From an uncultured Lachnospiraceae bacterium (GTDB taxonomy: Bacteria > Bacillota > Clostridia > Lachnospirales > Lachnospiraceae), in NCBI GenBank assembly GCA_947178145.1, contig CAMWXE010000026.1, positions 1-59,563 of the forward strand: DNA of 59,563 bases, written 5' to 3'. Under the pieces are notes generated by a model. The model saw only the letters and a program-made list of their open reading frames with translations. It was not told the DNA's origin and did no database searches. Positions 8,629 to 16,396 of the stretch are shown here, one piece after another. How positions within the stretch are numbered: the first letter of the stretch is position 1; each line of letters starts with the position of its first letter. Position numbers and translations under genes: made by a program.

Positions 8629-11364
8629 ATGCTGAAAGCAGTAATCGAATTGTCAAAATATATCTTAGTAATCAATATTTTATTGTACACATTGATCAGC
8701 TTTGTCGTTCTTCGAAGCGATGATCGGGAGCGGAGGGGCTTTGTTTTTGTCCTTCAATATATATTGATTTTTGTGAATCATATGACAGGCAGCCTGGTTC
8801 TGCTATCGTCGAGACGGGATTTTACATATCTATTCCTGCCTCTTTTTCAAGTGATTACTGTGTTTGCATTTCTGGTTCTGATGCGGGCGATTTATCCGAG
8901 AGCCAACAGGCTGATTCAAAATCATATAGCGCTCCTTTTGTCCATCAGTTTTGTCATTCTGACACGAATCTCCCTGACACGTTCGATTCGTCAGTTTATG
9001 ATTGTAGCCATATCACTTGTGATTGCATTGATCATTCCAGCTTTTATGAAGTATATCAACCTTATGAAACGCTGTGAATTGCTCCTTGCAGCGGCGGGAA
9101 TACTGACACTGGGGGTAGTGCTGATTAATGGAAGTATCGTAAACGGTTCAAAACTGTCCTTTTCTATTATGGGACTGTCCTTTCAGCCATCAGAGTTTGT
9201 GAAAATTATCTATGTGCTATTTGTTGCCGCAATTTTGTCGAGAGCGCAGCGTTTTATTCACATTGTAATTTCAGCAGTTTTGGCAGCCATTCATGTGTTG
9301 TTCCTCGTCGCATCCAAAGATCTTGGCAGCGCTTTGATTTATTTTATCACATACATTATTCTGCTATATATTGCGACGCATAAGCTTAGGTATCTGCTCC
9401 TTGGCTTTGCAGGCGGTTCTGTGGCAGCATATGTCTCATACTTTATGTTTTCTCATGTGCGCGTGCGCGTTTCGGCATGGCTTGACCCGTGGAATGATAT
9501 CAATGCCACAGGCTATCAGATTGCGCAGTCACTGTTTGGCATAGGAACCGGAGGCTGGTTTGGCATGGGGATTGATGCCGGCACACCGGGTTCCATACCA
9601 TATGTGGAGCAGGATTTCATTTTTTCCGCGATCTGTGAGGAGTTTGGAGTTCTTTATGGCATTTGCCTGATTGCGGTCTGTGTCAATTTGTTTTTGGAGA
9701 TTGTGCATGTGGCGCATTCCTGTTATGATTCTTTTATGAAATATACATCCTATGGGTTGGGAATTATCTACATCGTGCAGCTCTTTCTTACGATCGGTGG
9801 CAACAGTAAATTTATACCGCTTACGGGTGTGACACTGCCTTTGATCAGTTATGGCGGAAGTTCGGTGCTTGCTTCTCTGATCATGTTCTCTGTCGTGCAG
9901 GGTCTTTACATCAATAATGATCTGTATTACGAAGAGGAATATGATTATGATGTCTCCGCTTTATGGAGAGCAAAGCTTTATATGAATATCGTTGCAGGAT
10001 TCTTTGCAATCCTGTTTGTTGCAATTAGCGGTTATCTGGCACATTATGTGTATTTTGACAGCCCGCAGGTTATCAATAATTCTTACAACGCAAAACGTCA
10101 GGATATTCTGGCTGCAAAGACCATACGGGGAAAAATTCTCTCAGCAGATGGACAGGTATTGGCAATGACAATGGCAAATACAGATGAACGCGTTTACCCA
10201 TTTGGGGAAGTGTTCGCGCACGCGATAGGGTACGCTTCCCATGGGCGAATGGGCGTGGAGCTGAGTGCAAACATGTTTCTTGTCTCCTCGGATGTCTCTC
10301 TTGGAAGCAAGCTGCAGGATGACCTGGCAGATGAGAAACATATGGGAAACACGGTTGTCACCACATACGATGCAAGACTGCAGAAAATTGCATATGATGC
10401 TATGGGACTGTACAGTGGAGCGGTGATTGTAACAGAGCCCTCAACTGGACGAATCCTTGCAATGGTGTCGAAACCCGATTTTGATCCCAACGAGATCGGC
10501 GATATATGGGATGACATACTGTCTGACACGACGAGTTCTGTACTACTTAATAGAGTTACGCAAGGAGTGTATCCGCCAGGATCAACTTTTAAAATTCTCA
10601 CGTTTCTGGAATATATACGGGAAAATCCAGAAAGCTACAGAAATTATCGGTTTCAGTGTACGGGAAAATTCACGGACAATGGAAATACCATCAATTGTTT
10701 TCATGGCACAAGCCACGGAACAGTGGATCTCACAAAATCCTTTGCGAAATCCTGTAATTCCTCCTTTGCCAATATTGGGCTTACGCTTGACAGGGAGCGC
10801 TTCAAACAAACTCTCGACAGTCTGTATTTCAACAGAGAGCTGCCACTGGATTTTCCGGTGAAAGAAAGTTGTATTTCCGACGGGATAGCAGAAAATGATG
10901 GCACCATGCTCCAGACGGTGATTGGGCAGGGAACAACACAGATGACGCCTATTCAGATTGCTATGATTACGGCTATGATTGCAAACAACGGCGAAATGAT
11001 GGCACCATATATGATCGATCATGTTGAATCTGCGAATGGTGATGTGATTAAAAAATATACACCGACATCCCTGGGACAGCTGATTACAGAACAGGAAGCT
11101 GAAGTATTGCAGGAAGTGATGGAAGCAGTGGTGCAGGATGGCACAGGAACCCGCTTGAACAGCGAAGGCTACCGTGCGGCTGGCAAGACAGGTTCCGCAG
11201 AGTTTAATGACTCCTCTGATTCCCATGCATGGTTTACAGGTTACACTTACGATACGGAGTATCCACTTCAGATTACAGTGATTATGGAAGGTGCAGGAAG
11301 CGGCGGCGAGTATGCAGTTCCCATGGCAAGGAGAATTTTGGACCAGTATTACAGTGAAAAATAA
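8629..11364 (+). CDS. SEDS peptidoglycan polymerase fused to a PBP transpeptidase
   Basis: One 911-residue protein carries two activities that are normally separate. Residues 1 to about 435 form a multi-pass FtsW/RodA/SpoVE (SEDS) glycosyltransferase. It shows SKDLGSALIYF, GYQIAQSLFGIGTGGWFGMG, the loop VEQDFIFSAICEEFG with the presumed catalytic Asp329, and GVTLPLISYGGSS. Residues 452-476 are a further membrane segment. After it comes RGKILSADGQVLA, typical of class B PBP stalks, and then a transpeptidase domain with SxxK at Ser652 (PGSTFK), SCN at 708-710 and KTG at 853-855. All catalytic motifs are intact. It should both polymerise and crosslink peptidoglycan in the cytoplasmic membrane. 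The start is one base after the U32 stop. Confidence 0.88.
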   Translation: MLKAVIELSKYILVINILLYTLISFVVLRSDDRERRGFVFVLQYILIFVNHMTGSLVLLSSRRDFTYLFLPLFQVITVFAFLVLMRAIYPRANRLIQNHIALLLSISFVILTRISLTRSIRQFMIVAISLVIALIIPAFMKYINLMKRCELLLAAAGILTLGVVLINGSIVNGSKLSFSIMGLSFQPSEFVKIIYVLFVAAILSRAQRFIHIVISAVLAAIHVLFLVASKDLGSALIYFITYIILLYIATHKLRYLLLGFAGGSVAAYVSYFMFSHVRVRVSAWLDPWNDINATGYQIAQSLFGIGTGGWFGMGIDAGTPGSIPYVEQDFIFSAICEEFGVLYGICLIAVCVNLFLEIVHVAHSCYDSFMKYTSYGLGIIYIVQLFLTIGGNSKFIPLTGVTLPLISYGGSSVLASLIMFSVVQGLYINNDLYYEEEYDYDVSALWRAKLYMNIVAGFFAILFVAISGYLAHYVYFDSPQVINNSYNAKRQDILAAKTIRGKILSADGQVLAMTMANTDERVYPFGEVFAHAIGYASHGRMGVELSANMFLVSSDVSLGSKLQDDLADEKHMGNTVVTTYDARLQKIAYDAMGLYSGAVIVTEPSTGRILAMVSKPDFDPNEIGDIWDDILSDTTSSVLLNRVTQGVYPPGSTFKILTFLEYIRENPESYRNYRFQCTGKFTDNGNTINCFHGTSHGTVDLTKSFAKSCNSSFANIGLTLDRERFKQTLDSLYFNRELPLDFPVKESCISDGIAENDGTMLQTVIGQGTTQMTPIQIAMITAMIANNGEMMAPYMIDHVESANGDVIKKYTPTSLGQLITEQEAEVLQEVMEAVVQDGTGTRLNSEGYRAAGKTGSAEFNDSSDSHAWFTGYTYDTEYPLQITVIMEGAGSGGEYAVPMARRILDQYYSEK

Positions 11365-11413
11365 AGCCTTTTTTGCTTTTTGTATAAAAAATTGCAAAAT
11401 GACGAAGAATACT

Positions 11414-11442
11414 TTGTAATTTTTGGTAAAAGGGTGTATATT
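11414..11442 (+). promoter_or_regulatory. Promoter of the cheX-like/cheY genes
   Basis: TTGTAA 11414-11419 and TATATT 11437-11442 are spaced by 17 bases, about 42 bases before the next start codon. Confidence 0.5.
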
Positions 11443-11483
11443 AGTAGTAGGTAGAATTTTTTATGATAGAAGGGAGCCGAAAA

Positions 11484-12356
11484 ATGATTAACCGCTTATT
11501 TGGAAATTATCTGGTAGAAAAACAAATATTAACGCAGAGCCAGCTCGACGATTTACTTCCTGTTCCGAAAGATTTCAAAGCTGACACTGCGACAATAGCA
11601 GTAATCAATAAAGTTCTTACATCGGCAGCTGTACAACAGCTTTTGGCCCGGCTTGACAAAAGCAAAGAACGCTTTGGCGAGGCGGCTATTGAAGCGGGGT
11701 ATCTCAGCGATGAAAAGCTGGACGAGATATTAACTTACCAGTCAAATACTTTTATGAAATTTATTCAGTGTCTGTTAAACAGGGGAATATTTCGTCTGGA
11801 GCAAATTAGCCCTTTACTGAACGAGTTTCAGCAGCTCAGAGGGTACAGTGATGCTCAGATTAGTTCATTGATCCATGATGACCTTGAACAGTGTATCAAC
11901 ATTTTTGCCCCGATGAAATCAGCGAAGCTCAAGGAATTTACCCTCACGCTGGTTCAGACAATACGCAGGCTTATCGACTGCGATGCATATCTGGACAAGG
12001 CATATATCGCTAACTGTCTGCAGCTTGACAAATATGCCTGTCAGACAATTGCCGGTGATATGCATATGAAGGTCTACATAAGTGCCCCGGATAATGGTCT
12101 GCTTGCGATTGCCAATTACTTTACTGAGAACACTTACAATGCAGTTGATGAGGATGCTTTGGATAATGTCGGGGAGTTTATCAACTGTGTCAATGGTCTG
12201 TTTGCGACCAATTTGAGTTATGAAGATATCTCCATCGATATGTATTCACCGGAGTATTCCATGAACGGACCGTTTATCAGCAACGAGAAATTGTATGTCA
12301 TTCCTGTTCATGCAAATGGTTACAATTTCAGGGCAGTTTTAGAAGTATATGAATAA
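11484..12356 (+). CDS. CheX-like phosphatase with MshEN-like N-terminus
   Basis: This 290-residue protein probably removes phosphate from a CheY-type regulator. The C-terminal part carries the CheC/CheX/FliY phosphatase signature D-x3-E-x2-N-x21-P: Asp227, Glu231, Asn234 and Pro256 (DNVGEFIN, then SPEY). The N-terminal region (RLFGNYLVEKQILTQSQLDD and later AGYLSDEKLDEILTYQ) resembles the MshEN/GspE-N type module found in secretion ATPases and some c-di-GMP binders. A helical stretch lies between them. Start ATG 11484 follows AAGGGAG; an earlier in-frame ATG at 11463 contains no usable site before it. A single-domain CheY gene follows 43 bases later, which strongly suggests a phosphatase-receiver pair. 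No chemotaxis kinase or flagellar gene is near. Confidence 0.7.
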   Translation: MINRLFGNYLVEKQILTQSQLDDLLPVPKDFKADTATIAVINKVLTSAAVQQLLARLDKSKERFGEAAIEAGYLSDEKLDEILTYQSNTFMKFIQCLLNRGIFRLEQISPLLNEFQQLRGYSDAQISSLIHDDLEQCINIFAPMKSAKLKEFTLTLVQTIRRLIDCDAYLDKAYIANCLQLDKYACQTIAGDMHMKVYISAPDNGLLAIANYFTENTYNAVDEDALDNVGEFINCVNGLFATNLSYEDISIDMYSPEYSMNGPFISNEKLYVIPVHANGYNFRAVLEVYE

Positions 12357-12399
12357 GTATGCTTTTCAAAATAATAGAAGAGATTAAGGAGATTAAAAT

Positions 12400-12756
12400 A
12401 TGAGTACTGTTTTGATAGTTGACGATTCCAAGACCTCGAGATACATGCTTCGCCATATTCTTGTCGAAAATGGTTATGATGTGATTGCAGAGGCAGAAAA
12501 TGGTCAGGAAGGTTTTGATAAGTACTGTGAACTTGAACCTGATTTTGTGACACTTGACATTACGATGCCTGTGATGGACGGTATTGAAACACTTGTTAAG
12601 ATAAAAGAATATGATGAGGAAGCTAAAGTGATCATGGTGACAGCATCTGGTCAAAAGAATAAGATGCTCGATGCAATCAAACTCGGCGCAGCAGATTTTG
12701 TAACAAAGCCTTATGAGACGAGTCAGATTATAAGTATTATGGACAGTATGAAATAA
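12400..12756 (+). CDS. Single-domain response regulator, CheY-like
   Basis: This 118-residue receiver domain has no output domain. Key residues are present: Asp8-Asp9 (VLIVDDS), the phosphorylated Asp53 (TLDITMP), Thr81 (VTAS) and Lys103 (TKPYE). Such proteins act by binding a partner when phosphorylated. The gene follows the CheX-like phosphatase, so the two probably form a module. AAGGAG lies before the ATG. It could be a classical CheY for flagellar switching, but no motility genes are nearby, so its target is unknown. Confidence 0.88.
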   Translation: MSTVLIVDDSKTSRYMLRHILVENGYDVIAEAENGQEGFDKYCELEPDFVTLDITMPVMDGIETLVKIKEYDEEAKVIMVTASGQKNKMLDAIKLGAADFVTKPYETSQIISIMDSMK

Positions 12757-12787
12757 AAAATATACGCACCCTACAGGAGGAAACACC

Positions 12788-13234
12788 ATGATTCAAGCTA
12801 CTAGCTGTGGTGGCGTAGTCATTTTCAGAGGGAAAATTTTACTTTTGTACAAAAATTTCAAGAACAGATATGAAGGGTGGGTTCTTCCAAAGGGAACCGT
12901 CGAACATGGTGAAAAGCATGTGGAGACTGCCCTGCGCGAAGTGTTTGAGGAATCAGGCGTGAAGGCCACTGTCATGAAATATATCGGAAAAAGTGAATAC
13001 ACCTTTAATGTGCCTCAGGATATCGTCGAGAAGGAAGTCCACTGGTACTTGATGATGGCGGATAATTATTACAGCAAGCCACAGCGTGAAGAATTTTTTG
13101 TCGATTCGGGCTATTATAAGTATCATGAAGCATATCATCTGCTCAAATTTTCAAATGAAAAACAAATCTTAGAGCAGGCCTATCAGGAATACCTGGATCT
13201 TCGAAAGAACAAACAATGGATAAAACCGCGTTAA
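12788..13234 (+). CDS. Nudix hydrolase
   Basis: This 148-residue pyrophosphohydrolase of nucleoside diphosphates linked to another group has the complete Nudix box GTVEHGEKHVETALREVFEESGV (residues about 36-58; G-x5-E-x7-REVFEESG). The start (TSCGGVVIFRGKILLLYK) and WVLPKG are like diadenosine-polyphosphate or RppH-like hydrolases. The substrate cannot be named from sequence. AGGAGG precedes the ATG and a strong terminator follows, so it is the last gene of the cheX/cheY unit. Confidence 0.85.
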   Translation: MIQATSCGGVVIFRGKILLLYKNFKNRYEGWVLPKGTVEHGEKHVETALREVFEESGVKATVMKYIGKSEYTFNVPQDIVEKEVHWYLMMADNYYSKPQREEFFVDSGYYKYHEAYHLLKFSNEKQILEQAYQEYLDLRKNKQWIKPR

Positions 13235-13255
13235 TGCATCAAAGTAAAAACTTCT

Positions 13256-13285
13256 AAAAAGAAGGTCTGCTCTGGCCTTCTTTTT
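13256..13285 (+). terminator. Rho-independent terminator after the Nudix gene
   Basis: AAAAAGAAGG 13256-13265 pairs with CCTTCTTTTT 13276-13285 around a 10-base loop and ends in T5. Confidence 0.8.
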
Positions 13286-13354
13286 GGTTTGAAAAATATA
13301 GAATCTTATGTTAGAATTATCATTGATATAGAAAACGATTGGGGAGCAGAGATC

Positions 13355-13669
13355 ATGGTACGCTTTAGCAGAAAATTGTATATCAGCCCATCATTGGATA
13401 AGAAATGTGGAGAAGTCAAATGGAAGCTGCGGACCGGCAGACCACAGCCGTTTGTCTATATTATTGCCCTGGCGAGAAATAACGATTTACTTGAAATCTA
13501 TCATAGTGGGATACTCAAGCAGAAATACTATAGAAAAAGAAAGAATGCTCCTTATATCGTTGGCATTGCTGCAGGATATGGCGGAGCAGTTGATTTGGTC
13601 ATAGACATCCTTCAGGATGTTTTGCGGGAAACTGGAACCTATGATGTAAAAACTTTTTTCTCGAAATAA
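13355..13669 (+). CDS. Small conserved protein of unknown function
   Basis: I do not recognise this 104-residue protein. It is basic and probably cytoplasmic, with no signal peptide. The N-terminal half is rich in Lys/Arg (MVRFSRKLYISPSLDKK, KWKLRTGRPQPFVYII). A glycine-rich segment (VGIAAGYGGAVDLVIDIL) follows near residue 70. Start ATG 13355 is chosen because GGGGAG lies eight bases before it; the in-frame ATG at 13289 would begin inside the terminator of the previous gene. It precedes the ytfI/gerW pair by 25 bases and may be transcribed with it. Confidence 0.65.
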   Translation: MVRFSRKLYISPSLDKKCGEVKWKLRTGRPQPFVYIIALARNNDLLEIYHSGILKQKYYRKRKNAPYIVGIAAGYGGAVDLVIDILQDVLRETGTYDVKTFFSK

Positions 13670-13694
13670 ATTATTTAATCATTAAGGGGAACTT

Positions 13695-14675
13695 ATGATA
13701 TCGATACTATTAACGGTTTTGAAGATAATCGGAATCGCAGTCCTGATTATTCTTGGGCTAATTTTATTAATCTTATTGATGGTTTTGTTTGTGCCAGTCA
13801 GATATAACGGCAAAGGCAGCTATCATGACAGCTCTTTTGTGGCAGGACTGCGTGCTTCATGGCTCCTGCATCTGATATCCGCAAGTGGAACATATCAGAA
13901 GGAGCAATCATTCCACATTCGCATTCGACTATTTGGCTTTACGATTTATGATAATCTAAAAGAAAAAACGGAACATAAAAACAAGAATAAAAAAGTAAAA
14001 TCAACAAAAAATAAAACAGAAAGTACAGGCGAAATCCAAGCCGCCTCATCAGAGAAACCTCTCTCGGAAGATGCCGTCTTGGAAGATGATGTTTTGCAGA
14101 CACATCCGGAAGATGCATCTCACGAGAATTCCCGCCCGGAAGCGAAACTTACTGCAAAAGATCGCAATCAGACTAAGCTGACAGACAGCAGCAGAAAATA
14201 TCTTGGAATTTTTCAAAAAATTAAGATTTTTTTTATTAATTTTGTAAAGTTTTTCAAAAATATAAAGTTCACATTCGATAGACTTTGTGATACAATAATT
14301 AAAATAAAAAATAACATAAAATATTACCTTAAAGTATTACAGCTTGACAGCACAAAACGGGCATTTGCGACAGGCCAAAAGCAGTTATGGCGCGTTTTTA
14401 GAAAACTGTCTCCGCGAAAATTTCAGGTCAGCCTTCATCTTGGCTTTGATGATCCGGCAGTGATGGGAGAGGTTCTCGCTGTATGGGGAATGCTCTATCC
14501 CTTTCACCAGGGAAGGATTCATATTGTGCCTGAATTTGAGCAGTCAGTTATCGAGGGTGAAATTTTCTTTCGGGGACGTGTCAGTGTATTTGTATTTGTG
14601 CGGGCTGCCTGTATCCTGTTTTTTAACAAGGATATCAAACGCCTGATCGAGCAGTTAAAGCAAAGTGAAAATTGA
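13695..14675 (+). CDS. DUF2953 membrane-anchored protein, YtfI-like
   Basis: This 326-residue protein has a strongly hydrophobic N-terminal segment (residues about 3-33), a variable acidic and Lys-rich linker (about residues 95-165), and a C-terminal domain (QVSLHLGFDDPAVMGEVLAV, then EGEIFFRGRVSV) characteristic of DUF2953. In Bacillus the homologue ytfI lies directly before gerW/ytfJ, as here, so a role tied to sporulation or germination is inferred from position only. The linker is AT-rich and low in complexity. The molecular function is unknown. Confidence 0.75.
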   Translation: MISILLTVLKIIGIAVLIILGLILLILLMVLFVPVRYNGKGSYHDSSFVAGLRASWLLHLISASGTYQKEQSFHIRIRLFGFTIYDNLKEKTEHKNKNKKVKSTKNKTESTGEIQAASSEKPLSEDAVLEDDVLQTHPEDASHENSRPEAKLTAKDRNQTKLTDSSRKYLGIFQKIKIFFINFVKFFKNIKFTFDRLCDTIIKIKNNIKYYLKVLQLDSTKRAFATGQKQLWRVFRKLSPRKFQVSLHLGFDDPAVMGEVLAVWGMLYPFHQGRIHIVPEFEQSVIEGEIFFRGRVSVFVFVRAACILFFNKDIKRLIEQLKQSEN

Positions 14676-14709
14676 TTTGATTTGAATTCATATAATTTGG
14701 AGGTATAGC

Positions 14710-15099
14710 ATGTCTGATAATAGTTTTAACGAAGTAGTAAATTCCATGATGCAGGGAATGGAAAGCTTTCTCTCATCAAAAACTGTGGTTGGCGAACCGA
14801 CACAGGCAGGAGATACGACGATTATTCCGCTTGTGGATGTGACGTTTGGCGTCGGAGCAGGTGCATCGTCCCAGGAGAAGAAAAACGGTGGGGCAGGCGG
14901 CATGACTGGAAAAATGTCTCCAAGCGCAGTGCTTGTCATCAAGAATGGACAGGTGAGACTTGTCAATATCAAAAATCAGGATACAGTCAACAAAATTATT
15001 GACATGGTGCCTGACCTGATTGATCGCTTTACCTCCAAAAACGAGGATATGCCAAGTGATGATGAGGCGATTAGCACTGCTTTCCCTGATAGCAAATAA
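14710..15099 (+). CDS. gerW: GerW/YtfJ family sporulation protein
   Basis: GerW is made in the forespore and is needed for normal germination with some nutrients in Bacillus. The 129 residues match the family: an N-terminal helix, VGEPTQAGDTTIIPLVDVT, a glycine-rich loop (GVGAGASSQEKK, then GGAGGMTGKMSPSAVLVI), and a C-terminal VDxV-like helix. GGAGG lies 7 bases before the ATG. Together with the upstream DUF2953 gene it forms the conserved ytfI-ytfJ pair. It suggests a spore-forming lineage, though some non-sporulating Lachnospiraceae keep it. Confidence 0.88.
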   Translation: MSDNSFNEVVNSMMQGMESFLSSKTVVGEPTQAGDTTIIPLVDVTFGVGAGASSQEKKNGGAGGMTGKMSPSAVLVIKNGQVRLVNIKNQDTVNKIIDMVPDLIDRFTSKNEDMPSDDEAISTAFPDSK

Positions 15100-15169
15100 A
15101 AACTGTTCAGAAATAAATAAGTTGCGCCACGCATATAAATAAATTAAGAATATGCCGGGGTGTATGATT

Positions 15170-15310
15170 ATGTGTAAGCTTATAGGTTATACTTTGTTTT
15201 GGATTGCAATCGGCATGCTTTTTATGTTGGTGATTGGCAGCGTATGGATTGGATTGATACTGATTGCGATTTTCATTATTTCAGGGTATTTTCTATTTGG
15301 GTGTAAATAA
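15170..15310 (+). CDS. Small hydrophobic membrane protein
   Basis: A 46-codon reading frame (MCKLIGYTLFWIAIGMLFML, then IGSVWIGLILIAIFIISGY) ends in FLFGCK at TAA 15308. It has two predicted membrane segments and a cysteine near each end. GGGG at 15157-15160 is well placed for ATG 15170; ATG 15164 or 15152 would add two or six residues. Short proteins beginning MCxLIG and ending in a GYxLF-Cys motif seem familiar from clostridial genomes, but no function is known to me. It lies in the 250-base gap between gerW and the coiled-coil gene. Confidence 0.6.
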   Translation: MCKLIGYTLFWIAIGMLFMLVIGSVWIGLILIAIFIISGYFLFGCK

Positions 15311-15350
15311 AAGGATATATAGTTTCAGATTCAAAAGGGAGTAGATCAAT

Positions 15351-15914
15351 ATGTTGAATTTTGATGAGGAGCTCATGAAGGCTGAAGCACCAGATGACAT
15401 CAAGAAGATGAAAACCTGGATGTTTCAGGAGCAGGTCAGAATTCAGGCAAAGAGGGACGAGCTGCAAGAGCTCAGCCGCGAGCTGCAGGATTTGAAAAGA
15501 CAACTGGAGCGAGAGAAAAGTGCACTGGAACTGCGCGAGAAAACGATTAAGAAACGCTTTGATGACAATGAAATATTTATTGCCAAGAAAAAGAAAATTA
15601 TTGAGGATGCCTATCAGCAGCTTGCGCTTGACAGGAAAGCCTTAGAGTGTGAACGCTTGAATTTTGAGCATGAAAAGAGTAAGTACAGACGTCAGAAAAT
15701 GTCTGGAGCAAAGTCGATGCATCAGCAGTACGAATCCGGAGCCTACGATAGTACATGCTTTTTCCGCGGGGTAGACAGTGATCTTGCTTTGAGAAAGCGG
15801 TATAAGGAATTGTTGAAGATCTTTCATCCAGATAACAAATGCGGCGACACGAAAACATTGCTGCTGATTCAGACAGAATACGAAAATCTAAAAAGCCGGT
15901 ACTATGGAAGCTAG
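15351..15914 (+). CDS. Coiled-coil protein with a C-terminal J-like domain
   Basis: The 187-residue protein has a long, highly charged coiled coil (about residues 25-120). It ends with a segment like the second half of a DnaJ domain: LRKRYKELLKIFHPDNKCGD, with the HPD motif at the helix II-III turn, then a final helix to the C-terminus. The HPD motif is the part of J proteins that stimulates Hsp70 ATPase, so an Hsp70 co-chaperone or adaptor role is inferred. There is no Gly/Phe region or zinc finger. GGGAG precedes ATG 15351. The stop lies in the loop of a terminator hairpin. Confidence 0.65.
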   Translation: MLNFDEELMKAEAPDDIKKMKTWMFQEQVRIQAKRDELQELSRELQDLKRQLEREKSALELREKTIKKRFDDNEIFIAKKKKIIEDAYQQLALDRKALECERLNFEHEKSKYRRQKMSGAKSMHQQYESGAYDSTCFFRGVDSDLALRKRYKELLKIFHPDNKCGDTKTLLLIQTEYENLKSRYYGS

Positions 15915-15931
15915 ATAGTTCCGGCTTTTTT
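15891..15931 (+). terminator. Terminator overlapping the end of the coiled-coil gene
   Basis: AAAAGCCGGTACTAT at 15891-15905 pairs, with one mismatch, with ATAGTTCCGGCTTTTT beginning at 15915. A T6 run follows. The stop codon of the gene is in the loop. Confidence 0.85.
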
Positions 15932-15946
15932 GAATATTTTACAGAC

Positions 15947-15974
15947 AAAAAAAGAAGCCCGACGCCTCTTTTTT
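15947..15974 (-). terminator. Terminator of rpmB
   Basis: On the reverse strand an A-rich stem, AAAAAGAGGC with GCTTCTTTTTTT, closes around a short GC loop and ends in a T run directly downstream of rpmB. There is one mismatch in the stem. Confidence 0.65.
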
Positions 15975-15994
15975 CTAACAATACACTTCGCAGA

Positions 15995-16180
15995 TTATGC
16001 ACGCTCAACGGCTCCGGAACGCAGACATCTTGTACATACATGCATTCTTTTAGCAGCTCCGTTTACTTTGCACTTTACACTTCTTACATTCGAATTCCAA
16101 ATCGCGTTGGATTTTCTATTAGAATGGCTTACGTTATTACCAAAATGAACGCCTTTGCCACAAATATCGCACTTTGCCAT
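15995..16180 (-). CDS. rpmB: 50S ribosomal protein L28
   Basis: L28 is a small protein of the large ribosomal subunit. The 61 residues start MAKCDICGKG and contain the second CTRC pair, so this is the zinc-binding form with four cysteines. Start ATG at 16180 follows GAGGAGG on the reverse strand. The gene is divergent from asp23/fakA/recG, the arrangement seen in many Firmicutes. It has its own promoter and terminator. Confidence 0.95.
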   Translation of the reverse strand: MAKCDICGKGVHFGNNVSHSNRKSNAIWNSNVRSVKCKVNGAAKRMHVCTRCLRSGAVERA

Positions 16181-16229
16181 CGTTAGCACCTCCTCAACTA
16201 AACTAAGTCATTCGACTCACAACAGTAGT

Positions 16230-16258
16230 ATCTTATCAGAAAAAATGGCATTTGGCAA
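16230..16258 (-). promoter_or_regulatory. Promoter of rpmB
   Basis: Read on the reverse strand, TTGCCA (16258-16253) and TAAGAT (16235-16230) are separated by 17 bases. The transcript would start about 40 bases before the rpmB ATG. Confidence 0.6.
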
Positions 16259-16342
16259 GGTGTTTTTCACAAAAAATGTAATTTTTTTAGAAAGGATGGA
16301 AATTCTATTAAAATATATGTTTCCTTTTTTCCAAAAAACGGT

Positions 16343-16348
16343 TATAAT
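16343..16348 (+). promoter_or_regulatory. -10 element before asp23
   Basis: TATAAT lies about 48 bases before the asp23 start. The matching -35 (TTTCCT around 16320) is poor. Confidence 0.4.
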
Positions 16349-16396
16349 AATAACATTAATGTTCTTTATATATCAGCGACAAAAAGGAGGGTTTTT

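Noticed and set aside
10582..11397. A 271-codon reverse frame inside the PBP part of the SEDS-PBP gene
   Set aside because: It is antisense to the conserved KTG and SxN motifs, has no plausible start signal, and is rich in His/Cys as expected of a shadow frame.
11365..11400. Terminator after the SEDS-PBP gene
   Set aside because: The T- and A-rich stretches pair only weakly and no GC stem is present.
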